From Petasospora fabianii (lineage: Eukaryota > Ascomycota > Saccharomycetes > Phaffomycetales > Wickerhamomycetaceae), in assembly GCA_022641835.1 (NCBI GenBank), contig CP048720.1:700847-764846 (forward strand): DNA of 64,000 bases. Direction: 5' to 3'. The notes beneath the pieces were generated by a model. The model was given only the letters and a program-made list of their open reading frames with translations. It made no database searches and was not told the origin of the DNA. This document shows positions 46,872-57,800 of the stretch, piece by piece. A program made the position numbers and the translations under genes. Within the stretch, counting starts at the first letter, position 1; the number at the start of each line of letters is the position of its first letter.

Positions 46872-49800
46872 ATGGTGAGTCTCCGCGTTTTGGCTTGTAC
46901 AGAAGGCCCCTTCTGCATGCGTTTACTCGTTCCTGATGCACGTCTCAGGCTCTGTTGATACCTTACCTCTCGGATCTACCCCCAACGAGGTGCCTAGAGC
47001 TGGCACTCCGTACCCGCTTTTAGCAATACAGAGGACCTTATAGAGTCTCTGTGGTAAACCGCTAGTGGTGCTTGTCCATAATGGACTCAATCTGGGGTTC
47101 ATGATATGATTTATTGCCCATCGAGTCGGACTTCGGAAACGCGTCTTCTGTGCATCTATCTCTCCTGCCTTCTTTCTCTCTATCCAGATCCACCAAATAC
47201 TAACCCCTTTCCCAGGTTCTCTTCAAAAGGAAACCGGTAAACTATCCGGACCCACCTCCACTTCCGGAGAACACCAATGTCAGATGTTGGTTTATACCAG
47301 TCACCAAGGAATGGTTCCTCGACTACAACGATTACCTTAAACGTATGGACTACTACAGAACCAGAAAATTTGTCTGTGAAATCACAGGTAACTCGTGTCT
47401 CACATATTTCGAGGCATACGAATCCGAGGTTAAGGAAATGCGTCTTGTGGAGAAGTTCTTCCCAGAGCATTTGAAAGAGCCAATCCTGAGACATATCCAG
47501 TTCAGCGTCGTCCCAAGAATTGATCAGCTTGTCGATGAAGTGTACTCCGCATTCAAGAATGATTATTATCCCGGCGAGACTGTCGTTGTCAGACTCAACG
47601 ACTTCAGAAATGACTTCAAAACACGCTGCATCATAAGAGAAAAGGCCAAGTTCAACGCTATCTATGGCGAAGATGGTTCTGTCTTCCGTCCAGCTTACGC
47701 CCAATACAGAGTCTCTCGTCTCGATGACAACAGTGAGGTTGTTGTGGATGAATCACAAGTCACAAGAGACAGAAATAACTTCACAAAATGGTTTGTCAAG
47801 GCTTTCATCAAACTCTGTGTGACGAGATCTGCCAAGATTGGTGCTCCATGGATCGTCAAGAAGAAGTATGCTGACCGTTACAGAATCCCAACAGAACTGC
47901 CTCCAGAACTAGCCCACTTCAAGGAAGAGACAAAGGGCAAAAAACGTAAACTTGTTGATCTTCGTTCAAAGGGTGAGGGTGACGCTTCTAATGGTGCCCG
48001 CGGTGGAACGCCCGACAAGACCCGTGGTAAAGGTGCAAACAGTTGGAGAAAGATTCTTAGTGTTCCACCATCTAAGGGATCTCCAGGTATCCCTACACCA
48101 CCACCTCCAGTCAAGAGAGTCATTCAAGAAGACTTGACAAATCCATTCGAGCTTTCTGTTCAAAAACCATTACCACACAAGATGGAAGAGCTAGGTGAGT
48201 TTGTACCAGATGCCTTGGAGAGTTGGTCTTTCCTAAACGTCTATAGAGTCCCTCTTCTTCTTGACACTTTCACATTTGATGACTTCCTCACTGCTATGAA
48301 ATGGTCCAGTCATCACAGATGTACATTGCAGGATGAAATCTTCTGTGCTGTTCTCTCTGGATTCTGTAAGGTTGGTGCTAAGGAGCTCGAGTTTGAATTT
48401 CCAGAAGAGTTTGATGAGGACAGTGCACCAATCAAGGATGACAGTGATGACGACATCTTTGACGATGGTCTTGACGCTAAGAAAAAAGACAGTGGAGAAG
48501 GAGATAAGTCAGATGTCAAAGATGAGGACGATAAGGACAAGGTTATTGATATTCCAGATAGCAGTGATGACTCTTTCTACGATGAAGACACCAACAAAGT
48601 TGAACAGTACCTGAACCATAGGGGCCAATCCTATGTCGACCGTCTTTCCAAGCGCCTATTCAAGGATGGTGGCTGGCAGATCATTATGCTTGGTATCTTA
48701 TACGAGGTTAGTCACTTCAAGGGTTGGAAGGAGCACATTAAGGAGATCTTTGACAGACTTGCCCCACTGGAGTCTTCTGTCAACAACGCTGCCCTGCTCT
48801 CACATTTCCAAAATCTTGATGCTGGCTTGAAGATCAAGGCCCTTAATATTCTTTGTACACTTCTTGTCAACTCCCCACTGATAAGGACCTATCTTGAGAA
48901 GTGTATGGAGGAATCAACCTCTTTGAGAAGAGACAGATTGGAGAAACTTAGAGACTACAAGGTTGCCTATGAGAACGCCCAAAATGCTGATAAAGAGCTT
49001 CGTATCATCATTGACACACTCAAAGCCAACGGTGCTAATCAAGACACACCAGCTCTAACTGAAGAACAGATTGCCGATGCTAAGAAGAAGACTAGACGCA
49101 GAGGCGATCTCAACTTGGAACCAACTGAAGAGGAGCTTGGCTATGCCAAGGATAATGAAGAGCTTGCTGTCCATCTTGCAACAAGGACTGCTCAACTCAA
49201 GATTGCTCAAGATTTGCGTGCTCAAAGGAGAGTGCTTGAGAAGGAGATTGTTGAGCTCGATGTCCAGAGAATCAGATACCTCGGTAAGGACAGACTTTTC
49301 AACAGATATTGGTGGTTTGAGAATAATGGCCTTCCAAACATTGGTGGTGGTAAGGGTGCACATGATGACGATGAAGATGGTGATGAAGCAGTTGTTGGTG
49401 CCGGTGCTGCTGGTGATGATGATGACGATGATGATGAAGACTTGCAGCAGGAGACATTCCTGATGGGTAGACTCTGGGTCCAAGGTCCTTCTGAGGAGGA
49501 CTTTATTACAGGTCTCAAGATAAAGGACGAAATGCTACTCAAATGGAGAAAGTTGAGTGCTGACTTTGATGAAGAGGAGGAGGAAGAAAAAGAGAAGTTG
49601 AAAGAGGAGAAAGAAGGTGAGGAGAAGGTTGATGATCAGGCTGACAAGACATCCGATGAGAACGCTACACAAGATGAGATCAAGCCAGTGCTATCTACCA
49701 AACTTCCGCCAAAATTTATCAAGTTGGCTGAGCAAGTATTCGCCATCAAATTTGACCAGGATGATAAGAAAATTAAGTCGGCTGCTGATGGTCGGACCCT

Positions 49801-50563
49801 TGTTGATGAGTACGGTGCAACCATTGCCGGTTTGACTCCAGAGCAACGCAAGGTCATCGAGGAGCACCCAGATCCGCTATTCACAGCCCTTGACTGGCGT
49901 TACTATGACAAGGTTGATGAGATTGAACGTTTAATAAAGTGGTTGGATCCATGGGGTAAAAGAGAGTCCAAGTTGATCAAGGAGCTAAATGCTGTCAAGG
50001 ACCAGATCACTTCGAGTATCGAGGCCCGTCGTAAGGCATTAAGACTTGATACAAAGACTCCGGAGGAGATTGAACTTGAGAAGACCATTGCTGAGATTGT
50101 TATTTCCGATACCGAGCCAGAATCTGAGTATGATGATGACGATGAGGAAGATGACGATGACGATGATGATGGTGAGGATGATGATGAGAGTTCAGTTTCC
50201 GAATCTCCAGATGAGAGTCGTCGTGCTACTCGTCGTTCCATCGCACAAGCTGAGAAGGCTGCTGAGGAGAAGCGTAAGCGTGAAGAACAACTACGTGAGA
50301 AGATTGCAGAGAAGGAGGCTCGTCGTCTCAAGTCTCGTCCGGCTGCCCGTATCGCCAGAAGACAAGAGAAGAAACGGAAGGCAAAGGAGCACAAACGTAA
50401 ACGTGCTCTGTTAGAGGAGAGTCAAGAGAAGCTGGAGAAGATCAGAGAGGATCTTGAGATGGAGCATTGTTTGGATTGGGTGAACTCTGCTGCTCAGGAG
50501 ACGTTAGGATATTCACATTATGAGGGTCCAAAGAAAACCAGGGGTCGCCCAACAAGAAAGTGA
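46872..50563 (+). CDS. ITC1: ISW2 chromatin-remodelling complex subunit Itc1 (Acf1-like, spliced)
   Basis: Regulatory subunit of the Isw2 remodeller. Exon 1 is the ATG alone (46872-46874); exon 2 is 47216-50563; total 1,116 residues (1,264 in S. cerevisiae). The splice gives M-VLFKRKPVNYPDPPP, matching the Itc1 N-terminus. WAC domain at about 20-125 (WFSS-like WFIPVTKEWFLDYNDYL, then FVCEITGNSCLTYFEAYESE). DDT domain around 300-360 (SWSFLNVYRVPLLLDTFTFDDFLTAMKW). WHIM-type motifs follow: a lysine-rich LVNSPLIRTYLEK segment and DRLFNRYWWFENNG. Long acidic runs (Asp/Glu) near 410, 720 and 970; Arg/Lys-rich C-terminal coiled coil. Divergent with BMS1. Confidence 0.9.
46875..47215 (+). other. ITC1 intron (341 nt) directly after the start codon
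   Basis: Donor GTGAGT at 46875, branch point TACTAAC at 47198-47204, acceptor CCCAG ending at 47215, with a pyrimidine-rich tract (47161-47185) before the branch. The intron is several times longer than the other three in the window. It contains a hairpin with CAGAA/TTCTG arms near 46900-46915. Confidence 0.88.
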
Positions 50564-51118
50564 GCTGATCAAAGGTGGTCAGAATTATGAGAACACGGTG
50601 TAGTTTTAAAAGTTTTCTTGAATGCGTTATTTTGATAAGCTGTAGTCATTCGATGTAGAGTGTTTTTGAGATTATGCAACATATGGTGGGTAAGTCAATT
50701 GCTTGCTGTTACGGGTCTGTGATATCTCACGCTGTGCAAGTTATCTGAAGAGCTATGTAATGGCAAGTGAACCCCTGTGCTATATATGAGAGGTTGCTTC
50801 CAGAAGACTACTCCAATAATCAATGGATGGGTCAATATGAAAGCGCCTTGAAGTACTATTCACTAACAACACAAGCATCTTCTCAAATGTGAGTCAATCT
50901 CTTTTACAAATAAAATCAGTAGGTGTGATAATAACATACTCGTACGATTATTCTATAAACAACATCATCTTGGTCCACAAGATCACGACGATCTACATCT
51001 TCCAAAGAACTAACCATAAACAAGATTCATTAAGCCAGCGTCATCGTATGTAGCTCATGTGAGAGGGGACAAAGACAATGACAAGGAAGTGAAGAGAAAG
51101 AGACTCATATCATGACGA
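50564..51118. other. 555-bp convergent intergenic region between ITC1 and SAR1
   Basis: No supported ORF or known RNA. CTATATATGAG at about 50780 is TATA-like and not explained by either flanking gene, both of which end here. Confidence 0.4.
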
Positions 51119-51811
51119 TTAGATGTACTGAGACAACCATCTGAATGCCTCAGCGTAACCCTGTCTCATAACCACAGAGCACATGAACAACTCGATTGGT
51201 CTACCAGTGACGCTATCACCGCTCTTACCAGTGGTACCGTACAAGCTGAGAGCGGATCTGAGCTCATTCTCAGAGACAGCTCTTGGGGAGTCAATCTTGT
51301 TACCGAGCACAACAAATGGAACAGAAGCGAGTTCCTCAATCTGGAGAAGTTGGTCAAGCTCAGCTCTAGACTCCTCCAATCTCTGTGGATCAGCAGCGTC
51401 AACGATGTAGACAATACCGTTAACCTCTGGGAAATAGTCCTTCCAAACACGACGAGCCTGCAAGTGACCACCAAGATCAAAAGTGGTGAATCTCACAGTT
51501 CCAATGGCCAACTCCTCAGAGGTTGGGTGAAGTGTTGGCTGCAAGGTGGCGAGACGATCGTTCTTGAGCATGTGAAGAAGAGTTGTCTTACCGGCATTGT
51601 CGAGACCAAGGAAGAGCAACTTAGCGTGCTTGTTCCAGAGGCCAAGGGAGGCGAGAACGTCTTGGACTGGAGATGGGATGTTAGTTATCAGCCATGGTGA
51701 AGGCAAATGAAGGGCGCGGCTCTTCGGGATAGTCCTCGGGAATATTAGTGTTTAAAACCACAGTGATACTTCCCTGCCACATGGAAACTTACACCAGTTG
51801 AAAAGCCACAT
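51119..51811 (-). CDS. SAR1: COPII GTPase Sar1 (spliced, two exons)
   Basis: Small GTPase that starts COPII coat assembly at ER exit sites. Exon 1 is 51811-51793 (19 nt), exon 2 is 51666-51119; total 188 residues (190 in S. cerevisiae). The splice yields [20 protein letters not shown], an amphipathic membrane-inserting N-terminal helix rich in Trp/Phe followed by the conserved DVLASLG. The unspliced frame would instead begin with translated intron. G motifs: GLDNAGKT (27-34), T-x-x-P-T-S-E-E switch I, DLGGH switch II, NKID, and CSVV; it ends RWLSQYI. Wild-type Sar1 usually has PTWHPTSEE; here the Trp is Leu. Exon 1 was found by its GTAAGT donor and reading frame. Confidence 0.93.
51667..51792 (-). 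other. SAR1 intron (126 nt)
   Basis: On the minus strand: donor GTAAGT at 51792, branch-like AACTAAC at about 51685-51679, acceptor CTCCAG ending at 51667. The junction forms TTC (Phe7). Confidence 0.88.
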
Positions 51812-52514
51812 ATCGATGAGTTGTGCTGTTGTCTAAGGAGTAGTGTTAGTAGTACGACGTTGATTGAGTCTCCCCTTTGATTTGCCAGCTGGCGAATTTT
51901 GGGCGCGTGTCGAACTTTCGCGAACTTTCCTTTCAAAGTCTTTTGCGGGATCTTCAATGATACGCCTTCAGCAGATGAATTATCCCCAGTTATGTGGTGT
52001 TGAACTCCTTGATTTTAACTCCTAGGTCGTTATCTGAGCATTCTATGTGTTTCGAAGTTATGGTACATGAAATGCTTTGTTAAGGGTTGAAATTTCACTC
52101 GTAAGTCCAGTGTCTGACAGTCTATTGATGCGCAGGGCTCATAACCCTTCCTAGTTGGACTTGACACATTTTTACTTGCTCTACTCTCTCCTCTTCTTTG
52201 CAAATTCCCAGCAATGTGGTTTAACTTTCGGTGTCAGGTGCTTCCCTGGGACCATCTTCTACTACAATGGCCATTATCTTCTTCCTTATGATGGCACCAG
52301 AGGCAACAACTGCATGGAACTCAATGGTACGTTAAACTACTGCTAACTCTACACTTCACAAATTAAAACAAGAGTATTGTTCAATTGGTCGACCAAACAA
52401 AATCAAACGAGCTCAGTAATAAAAAAAAAGCTCTCAAATAATAGCAACTGGGGATCATCAAGACCACAGAGTCAAACAATGACTATCAAAGTCATTTTTC
52501 AAGAATAAACATGT
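51812..52514. other. Gene-poor stretch with an initiator-tRNA anticodon-arm copy and an orphan frame
   Basis: About 300 bp is SAR1 promoter. At 52130-52148 lies a 19-nt exact copy of the anticodon arm of the initiator tRNA (see findings). From 52155 to 52346 a 63-codon frame lacks an ATG start; it encodes a hydrophobic segment followed by a Cys-containing stretch, and I cannot name it. No complete gene seen. Confidence 0.4.
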
Positions 52515-53123
52515 TTAGAGGTTACGGTTAACGTACTTCTGACCCTCCTGAACACCCTTCTCGAAACCCTGTCTTCCCAACTCCTCAGCCTTCTGGGCAA
52601 ACTGACCCTGACCAGAGGATCCAGAAGAACCCTGCAAGCCACTGGCACCGGTGGCACCACCGATACCACCAGCTTGGGATCTGGTCTGACGGCCAGAAGA
52701 GGACTGGTGGCCAGCAGTGGAGCCATACTCGTCATCGTAGCCAGAAGAGCCACCCTTAGAGTACTGGTTCTTGGAAGAACGGGTGTTACCGGATGATCCG
52801 AGCAAGTCATCATCCTGGGATCCAAGACCAGAAGACTGCTTGTGGTGGGAGGTACCGTGGGTACCAGAAGAGCCATACTGACCACCACCGAGCTGAGAGT
52901 CCTGCTGGTAGCCAGAGGAACCCTGCTGTGTGGAGAACTGCTGGTCACGACCACCGGCAGAACTCAAGTTCTGCTGACCGGTACGGGAACCAGTGGTACC
53001 TCTGGTGGTACCCTGAGTACCCTGCTGACCGTAGCCCTGGTCACCATAGGTATCCTGACCATAGGTCTCCTCCTGGTTGTTACCCTGGATCTTGTTGGAA
53101 AGCTTGTCAATGAAACCGGACAT
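52515..53123 (-). CDS. Gly/Ser/Gln-rich hydrophilic stress-type protein, unknown function
   Basis: 202 residues from the ATG at 53123 (MSGFIDKLSNKIQGNN); an upstream in-frame start is ignored. Composition is extreme: Gly, Ser, Gln, Tyr and Thr dominate, with YGQD/YGDQ/YGQQ motifs near residues 20-35 and many SSG/GSSG runs. Only the ends look ordered: an N-terminal amphipathic FIDKLSNKIQG helix and a C-terminal helix AQKAEELGRQGFEKGVQEGQKYVNRNL. The pattern resembles hydrophilins and yeast stress proteins of the Gre1/Sip18/Ddr48 type, but no specific orthologue is claimed. A TATAAAG box lies 124 bp upstream. Confidence 0.75.
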   Translation of the reverse strand: MSGFIDKLSNKIQGNNQEETYGQDTYGDQGYGQQGTQGTTRGTTGSRTGQQNLSSAGGRDQQFSTQQGSSGYQQDSQLGGGQYGSSGTHGTSHHKQSSGLGSQDDDLLGSSGNTRSSKNQYSKGGSSGYDDEYGSTAGHQSSSGRQTRSQAGGIGGATGASGLQGSSGSSGQGQFAQKAEELGRQGFEKGVQEGQKYVNRNL

Positions 53124-54397
53124 TTTGTAGTTGTGTAGTTTAGTTGTGTGTTTGTAGTTCAAGAAAGTCTGTGATTGAGATTCTTGATCTATGATGTCTT
53201 CGAACCAGAGGACAAGAGAATATGATTTGGGACGAACTCAACCGGCTTTATATCCTTGAGAATCATGGAATTGCCACTCTATGCCACCATTCGCTTGCTT
53301 GCTCTCTTTCTCACCATCTGTTGACGTAGTTACACCCTATTTTTCGGGCCTAGACACACGTTTTGACAGCGTGGAGAAGTGTGGTGATGAAAAGAAAAGA
53401 AGCTCTTGCTCGCGCACGCAATGGCTTACGATGAACAAGGGCCACTACTGTGAGGGCCACACATTTGCTCCTGCATTTGTCCGCTGTGGCACAGCTTATG
53501 GCTGTGACATTGTAATTTTCAGTGGTAAATTGATTGTGTGTGCTCCATTGACTCTTGGTGCTGCCCAATTGATCCCACGCCTTACACCGAGCCCGAGACC
53601 TCGATTCAATCACAAAACACGGATCACGACGGCAGCATAGGGTACAACGGCCCGCATTCATCCTACAAATCCACAACCATCTCGGATACAGTGCAGTCCC
53701 CACACTGAGATGTAAGATGGAGAAATTTAGCCGGGGTGAAACAAGCAACTGTGGGGATTGCCCAGTGTCATTAGATCATCCCCGAGGCCCCGAGAGCAAC
53801 GTGGAACGTGGCTCATAATTGTGTCTACCTCGCTTCAGGAATGTAACGTGTTAACAACATTCAGCTAAAATAGCATAGGCTCATGTCATGAAACAGCTGG
53901 CAGGGGGTACGAGCTACGACATGGTGCTTTGTGGGACTTGTGGAAACATGTGAAACCTTGCGCCCCGCAACGGTTGCTATAATAGCGCTGAAGAAAGTTC
54001 TACAACCTCAATTGAGATCACTTCATGACATATTGTGGTACAAACAATACATAGCTATACCTCTGACTAATGTCTTTAATGGAATTTTCCAGAAATCAAC
54101 CAAAATGAGACCTAAACCGATGGATGATATTAACATTGCGTAATTGTGGGGCAAAGTTGCTTACGTAACACAAAAACTGCCAGAACCTGGTAAGCGCACG
54201 ATCTCGTGTTCTTGCTCTTGTTACTATAACCTACTTGATTTGTCCCTTTGTCACTCTTTAGTGCTCAAGCTATAGGGAACGTCTTTACAATTGGCAATAG
54301 ATGATATTAGAAAGTTGTTTATCTGAATCAAAAGTGCTTATTTTCCGTCAGAAATCAATGTGAATAGCAAATTAGCATAAGCCTACCTCCAAGCAAA
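53124..54397. other. 1.27-kb stretch between two hydrophilic-protein genes
   Basis: The first 200 bp is promoter. An ATG frame of 119 codons (53281-53640) overlaps an equally long antisense frame; neither shows a domain or typical codon use, so neither is called. No RNA gene was recognised. Such long upstream regions are common for stress-regulated genes, which is an inference here. Confidence 0.4.
53246..53252 (-). promoter_or_regulatory. TATA box of the hydrophilic protein gene
   Basis: TATAAAG on the minus strand, about 124 bp before the ATG. Its presence fits an inducible, TATA-dependent gene. Confidence 0.55.
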
Positions 54398-54604
54398 TCA
54401 TTCGTCCTTCGAGTACTTGTTGTACAGGTCCTTAGCCTGTTCAGCAATCTTGTCAGGATTACCGTTATTGTCGGCTTTAGACGTTGTTTTGTCACCAGCA
54501 GTACCACCAAAGTTCTTGGAGTCGTCTTGACTAATGTTGTTCTTTAGTGTCTCAGCGGCCTGGGATGGGTCCTTCTTCAATTCGTTAATAGAAAACTTAT
54601 CCAT
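54398..54604 (-). CDS. Small hydrophilic protein, 68 residues, unknown function
   Basis: MDKFSINELKKDPSQAAETL start, ending LYNKYSKDE. The ATG at 54604 is chosen; the frame continues upstream to a non-ATG codon with hydrophobic residues that is probably leader. The protein is highly charged and polar (Lys, Asp, Asn, Thr), without cysteine or a membrane segment; residues 1-25 and 50-68 could be amphipathic helices around a Gly/Asp/Asn-rich linker. It resembles small stress-induced hydrophilins in composition, but I recognise no family. TATAAAAG lies about 73 bp upstream. Confidence 0.6.
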   Translation of the reverse strand: MDKFSINELKKDPSQAAETLKNNISQDDSKNFGGTAGDKTTSKADNNGNPDKIAEQAKDLYNKYSKDE

Positions 54605-54676
54605 TGTGATGTTTTTGTTGTTGGTTATTATATTTCCAGCGAATAGAAGAAAGGTTACAAAAGTGACCAAGTGATT

Positions 54677-54684
54677 CTTTTATA
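54677..54684 (-). promoter_or_regulatory. TATA box (TATAAAAG) of the 68-residue protein gene
   Basis: Full consensus TATAAAAG on the minus strand about 73 bp upstream of the ATG at 54604. Confidence 0.6.
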
Positions 54685-54881
54685 GCCCAAGACCTCATCG
54701 CCACCCGTAAGCAACTACAAGGAAGAGCCCTAGTGGTGTGATAGGCGCGTAGCAAGCAAGATCTTACACTGATGTAGCATTACGACATTGCGTTATCATA
54801 CATATACACACATCTTTACCCCATAAAATGTTTGCTCCTATTGTTTTCTTCTGCGACATTCTCTTTGTTTCTTGTGTTATC

Positions 54882-57800
54882 TCATGCTTTAACACCAAAG
54901 CCACCACCACCAGGGGTCTTGATGATGATTCTATCACCAACCTCCATTGACACGGTGTTCTTACCACCAATGTTGATGACATGACCATCCTTCTTGACCC
55001 AGAGGTTCTCGCCTCTCTTGGCATCATCGCCTCCCTCGAGACCATGCGGAGCAACAACACGTCTCTCACTCAAGATGGAGCACTTGACCGGAGCCCTGAA
55101 CTCAATGTCTCTAATAACACCATCACCACCCTTGTACTTACCATCACCACCTGATCCCTTTCTTATCGAATACTCCTTCAAGATTACTGGGTATCTTCTC
55201 TCAAACACCTCCACATCGGTCATTCTAGTGTTTGTCATGTTCGTGTGGACACCAGAGATACCATTCCAGCCATCACCAGCACCATGGCCACCACCAATAG
55301 TCTCGTAGTAACCGAAACCTTGAACGTATTGACCAGAGTCATTACCACCAGTACCAAATGTCAGGTTGTTGCAGTCACCTTGGGAATCGGCCTGGATTCT
55401 GAATGACTTCAAGATGACATCAGTGACTCGTTGAGAGGTCATAACGTTACCACCGACAACGGCAGCACCTTTCAATGGAGACAGGATGGAACCCTTTGGA
55501 ATGATCACTTGTACAGGACGCAGACAACCCTGGTTCAGTGGGATGTTCTCATTGACAAGACATCTCAAGCAGTAGAGTAGGGCAGAGTTCGTAATGGCCT
55601 CTGGTGCGTTCAAATTACCATACATCTGAGGAGAAGTACCAGAGAAATCAAAAATGTTCCCCTCAGGACCCAAAGTGACCTTGAGCTTGATGGTTGAGCC
55701 ATCATCCATGTAATCTTCACATCCAAACTCTGCGCCGTATCTCTCCTTCAATTCCATCAGTCTCTTTTGGACAGTGACAGCAGCATTGTCCTGGATGGCC
55801 TCCATATACTTCCAAATGACGTCCAAAGTGAACTCCTTAACAAGCTTCTCAATCAAGGAGATACCTTTCTGATTAGCAGATATTTGGGACTTCAAATCAC
55901 TCAAGTTATCACTCAGTCTTCTCGTACCCGAACAGCCTGGATAGCTAGCTGGCTTATGCAACAACAGATCAACAATCTTCTCCTCATTGAACTTGCCTTC
56001 ACTGACAAGTAACTCAGAGTAGATAGCAGCACCTTCCTCGTATAGCTCCTTGGAGTTTGGAGGCATTGAACCTGGCAGAGTACCACCGATATCAGCATGG
56101 TGTGCTCTGGAGGCAACGTAAAAGATGATCTTGCCATCTTTGAAAGCTGGAGTGATCACGGTAATATCTGGCAAATGTGTACCACCAACCTCTGGATGAT
56201 TTGACACAATCACATCACCTGGCTTGAGCTTACCCTCCCAGAGCTTGGCCTGAGCCTTGATAGCGGTGGACATGGAGCCCAAGTGCACTGGAACGTGTGG
56301 GGCATTAGCAACGAGTTGTCCATCTGGGTCAAAGAGTGCACATGAGAAATCGAGACGCTCCTTAACGTTTGTGGAGACGGATGTCTTTCTGAGTTGGTTT
56401 CCCATTTGCTCGGCAATGTCCATGAATCTGTGAGAAAAGATGGAAAGGAGAATTGGGTCAGTGGTTTCAGCATCGGCCTTGGTGGACTCGGAGTGTTCAA
56501 TCTTGATGTAGACATGCTGAGAGAGGATGGTAGCTGTGGCGTTTGGTGGGATAACGTTTGTTTGGGTACCATCAGCAAGAATTGCTGGACCTTGGATCTT
56601 GTGACCGATCGAGAGGTCCTCGAGACGGAACACCGGAGTCGACACCTTTCCTGTCTCAAAGTAAACGTCCTTCACAAAGTTGGCAATAGACTTATCAGCA
56701 ACCTTAATGGTGACAGATTCCAATTCTTCATCAACAGCCTTACCAGAGTCTCTGTGGGAGTTACCAATAGCACGAACTCTGACATCATCAACAAGGATGT
56801 CCTTATCGTCAAAGACAAAGCCAAATTCTCTCTTGTGCAAGGCCAAGAACTCCTGAGTAAACGAGCTTCCCTGGCTCTCTGGAATCATCAATGGGGTCTC
56901 CATGCCTCTGAATCTCAAATTTAAGTACTTCTCAAACTTGAGATCCTCCTGGGAGAAGCCGTGTGCAACCAACTTCTCCGTGGTACTCTTGATGAGGGCG
57001 TCAAATCTAGCATCAATAGCGGACTGATTGGCCTCATTCAGCACCAATGCGCATGGCTCCTGTGCCTCTTCGACAACATCGGCGAGCAAGATACCGTAAG
57101 CGGACAATACCGAGGAGAATCTGTGAGCGAGCACAGTGTCAATTCCCAAGGACTCTGCAACTGCAACGGCATGTTGACCACCAGCTCCACCGAAGGTGAC
57201 GAGTCTGTGTTGAGACGTAACGTGTCCCTTAGCCTCAGTCAGCTGTCTGATAGGTCTTGCCATGGTCTCATTAGCAACTTTGATGAACCCATAGGCGACT
57301 TCTTCAACAGACAAGGAAGAGTTCAAGTCGGCATTGATCTCCTTGGTCAACTCTTCAAAGTTCTTTCTTGTGACAGCCTCATCCAAGCTCTCATCCTCAT
57401 TTGGACCAAAGATCTTTGGGAAGAACTCTGGAATCAATCTACCGAGCAACAAGTTGGCATCTGTGACTGTTAATGGACCATTTTTTCTATAACAGGATGG
57501 GCCCGGGTGTGAAGAGGCAGATTCTGGGCCCACGACGAACAATCCATTCTTCCAAAACAATCTCGATCCACCACCAGCAGCAACGGTATTGATGTCCAAT
57601 TGAGGAGATTGGATTGTGACACCAGCGGTAGTAGTTTCAAAAACATGTTCATATGCACCACCGAATCTGGAAACATCGGTGGAGGTACCACCCATATCGA
57701 ACCCGATGAGACCAATTTGGTTCTTTGGGTCGTAACAAGTGGCTGAGTATCCGACAACACCACCAGCTGGGCCAGAGAGGATAGCTGAGAGACCAGAGAA

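Noticed and set aside
53281-53640. 119-codon ATG frame on the plus strand
   Set aside because: Overlaps a 132-codon antisense frame, has no domain, odd composition, and lies in a promoter-like region.
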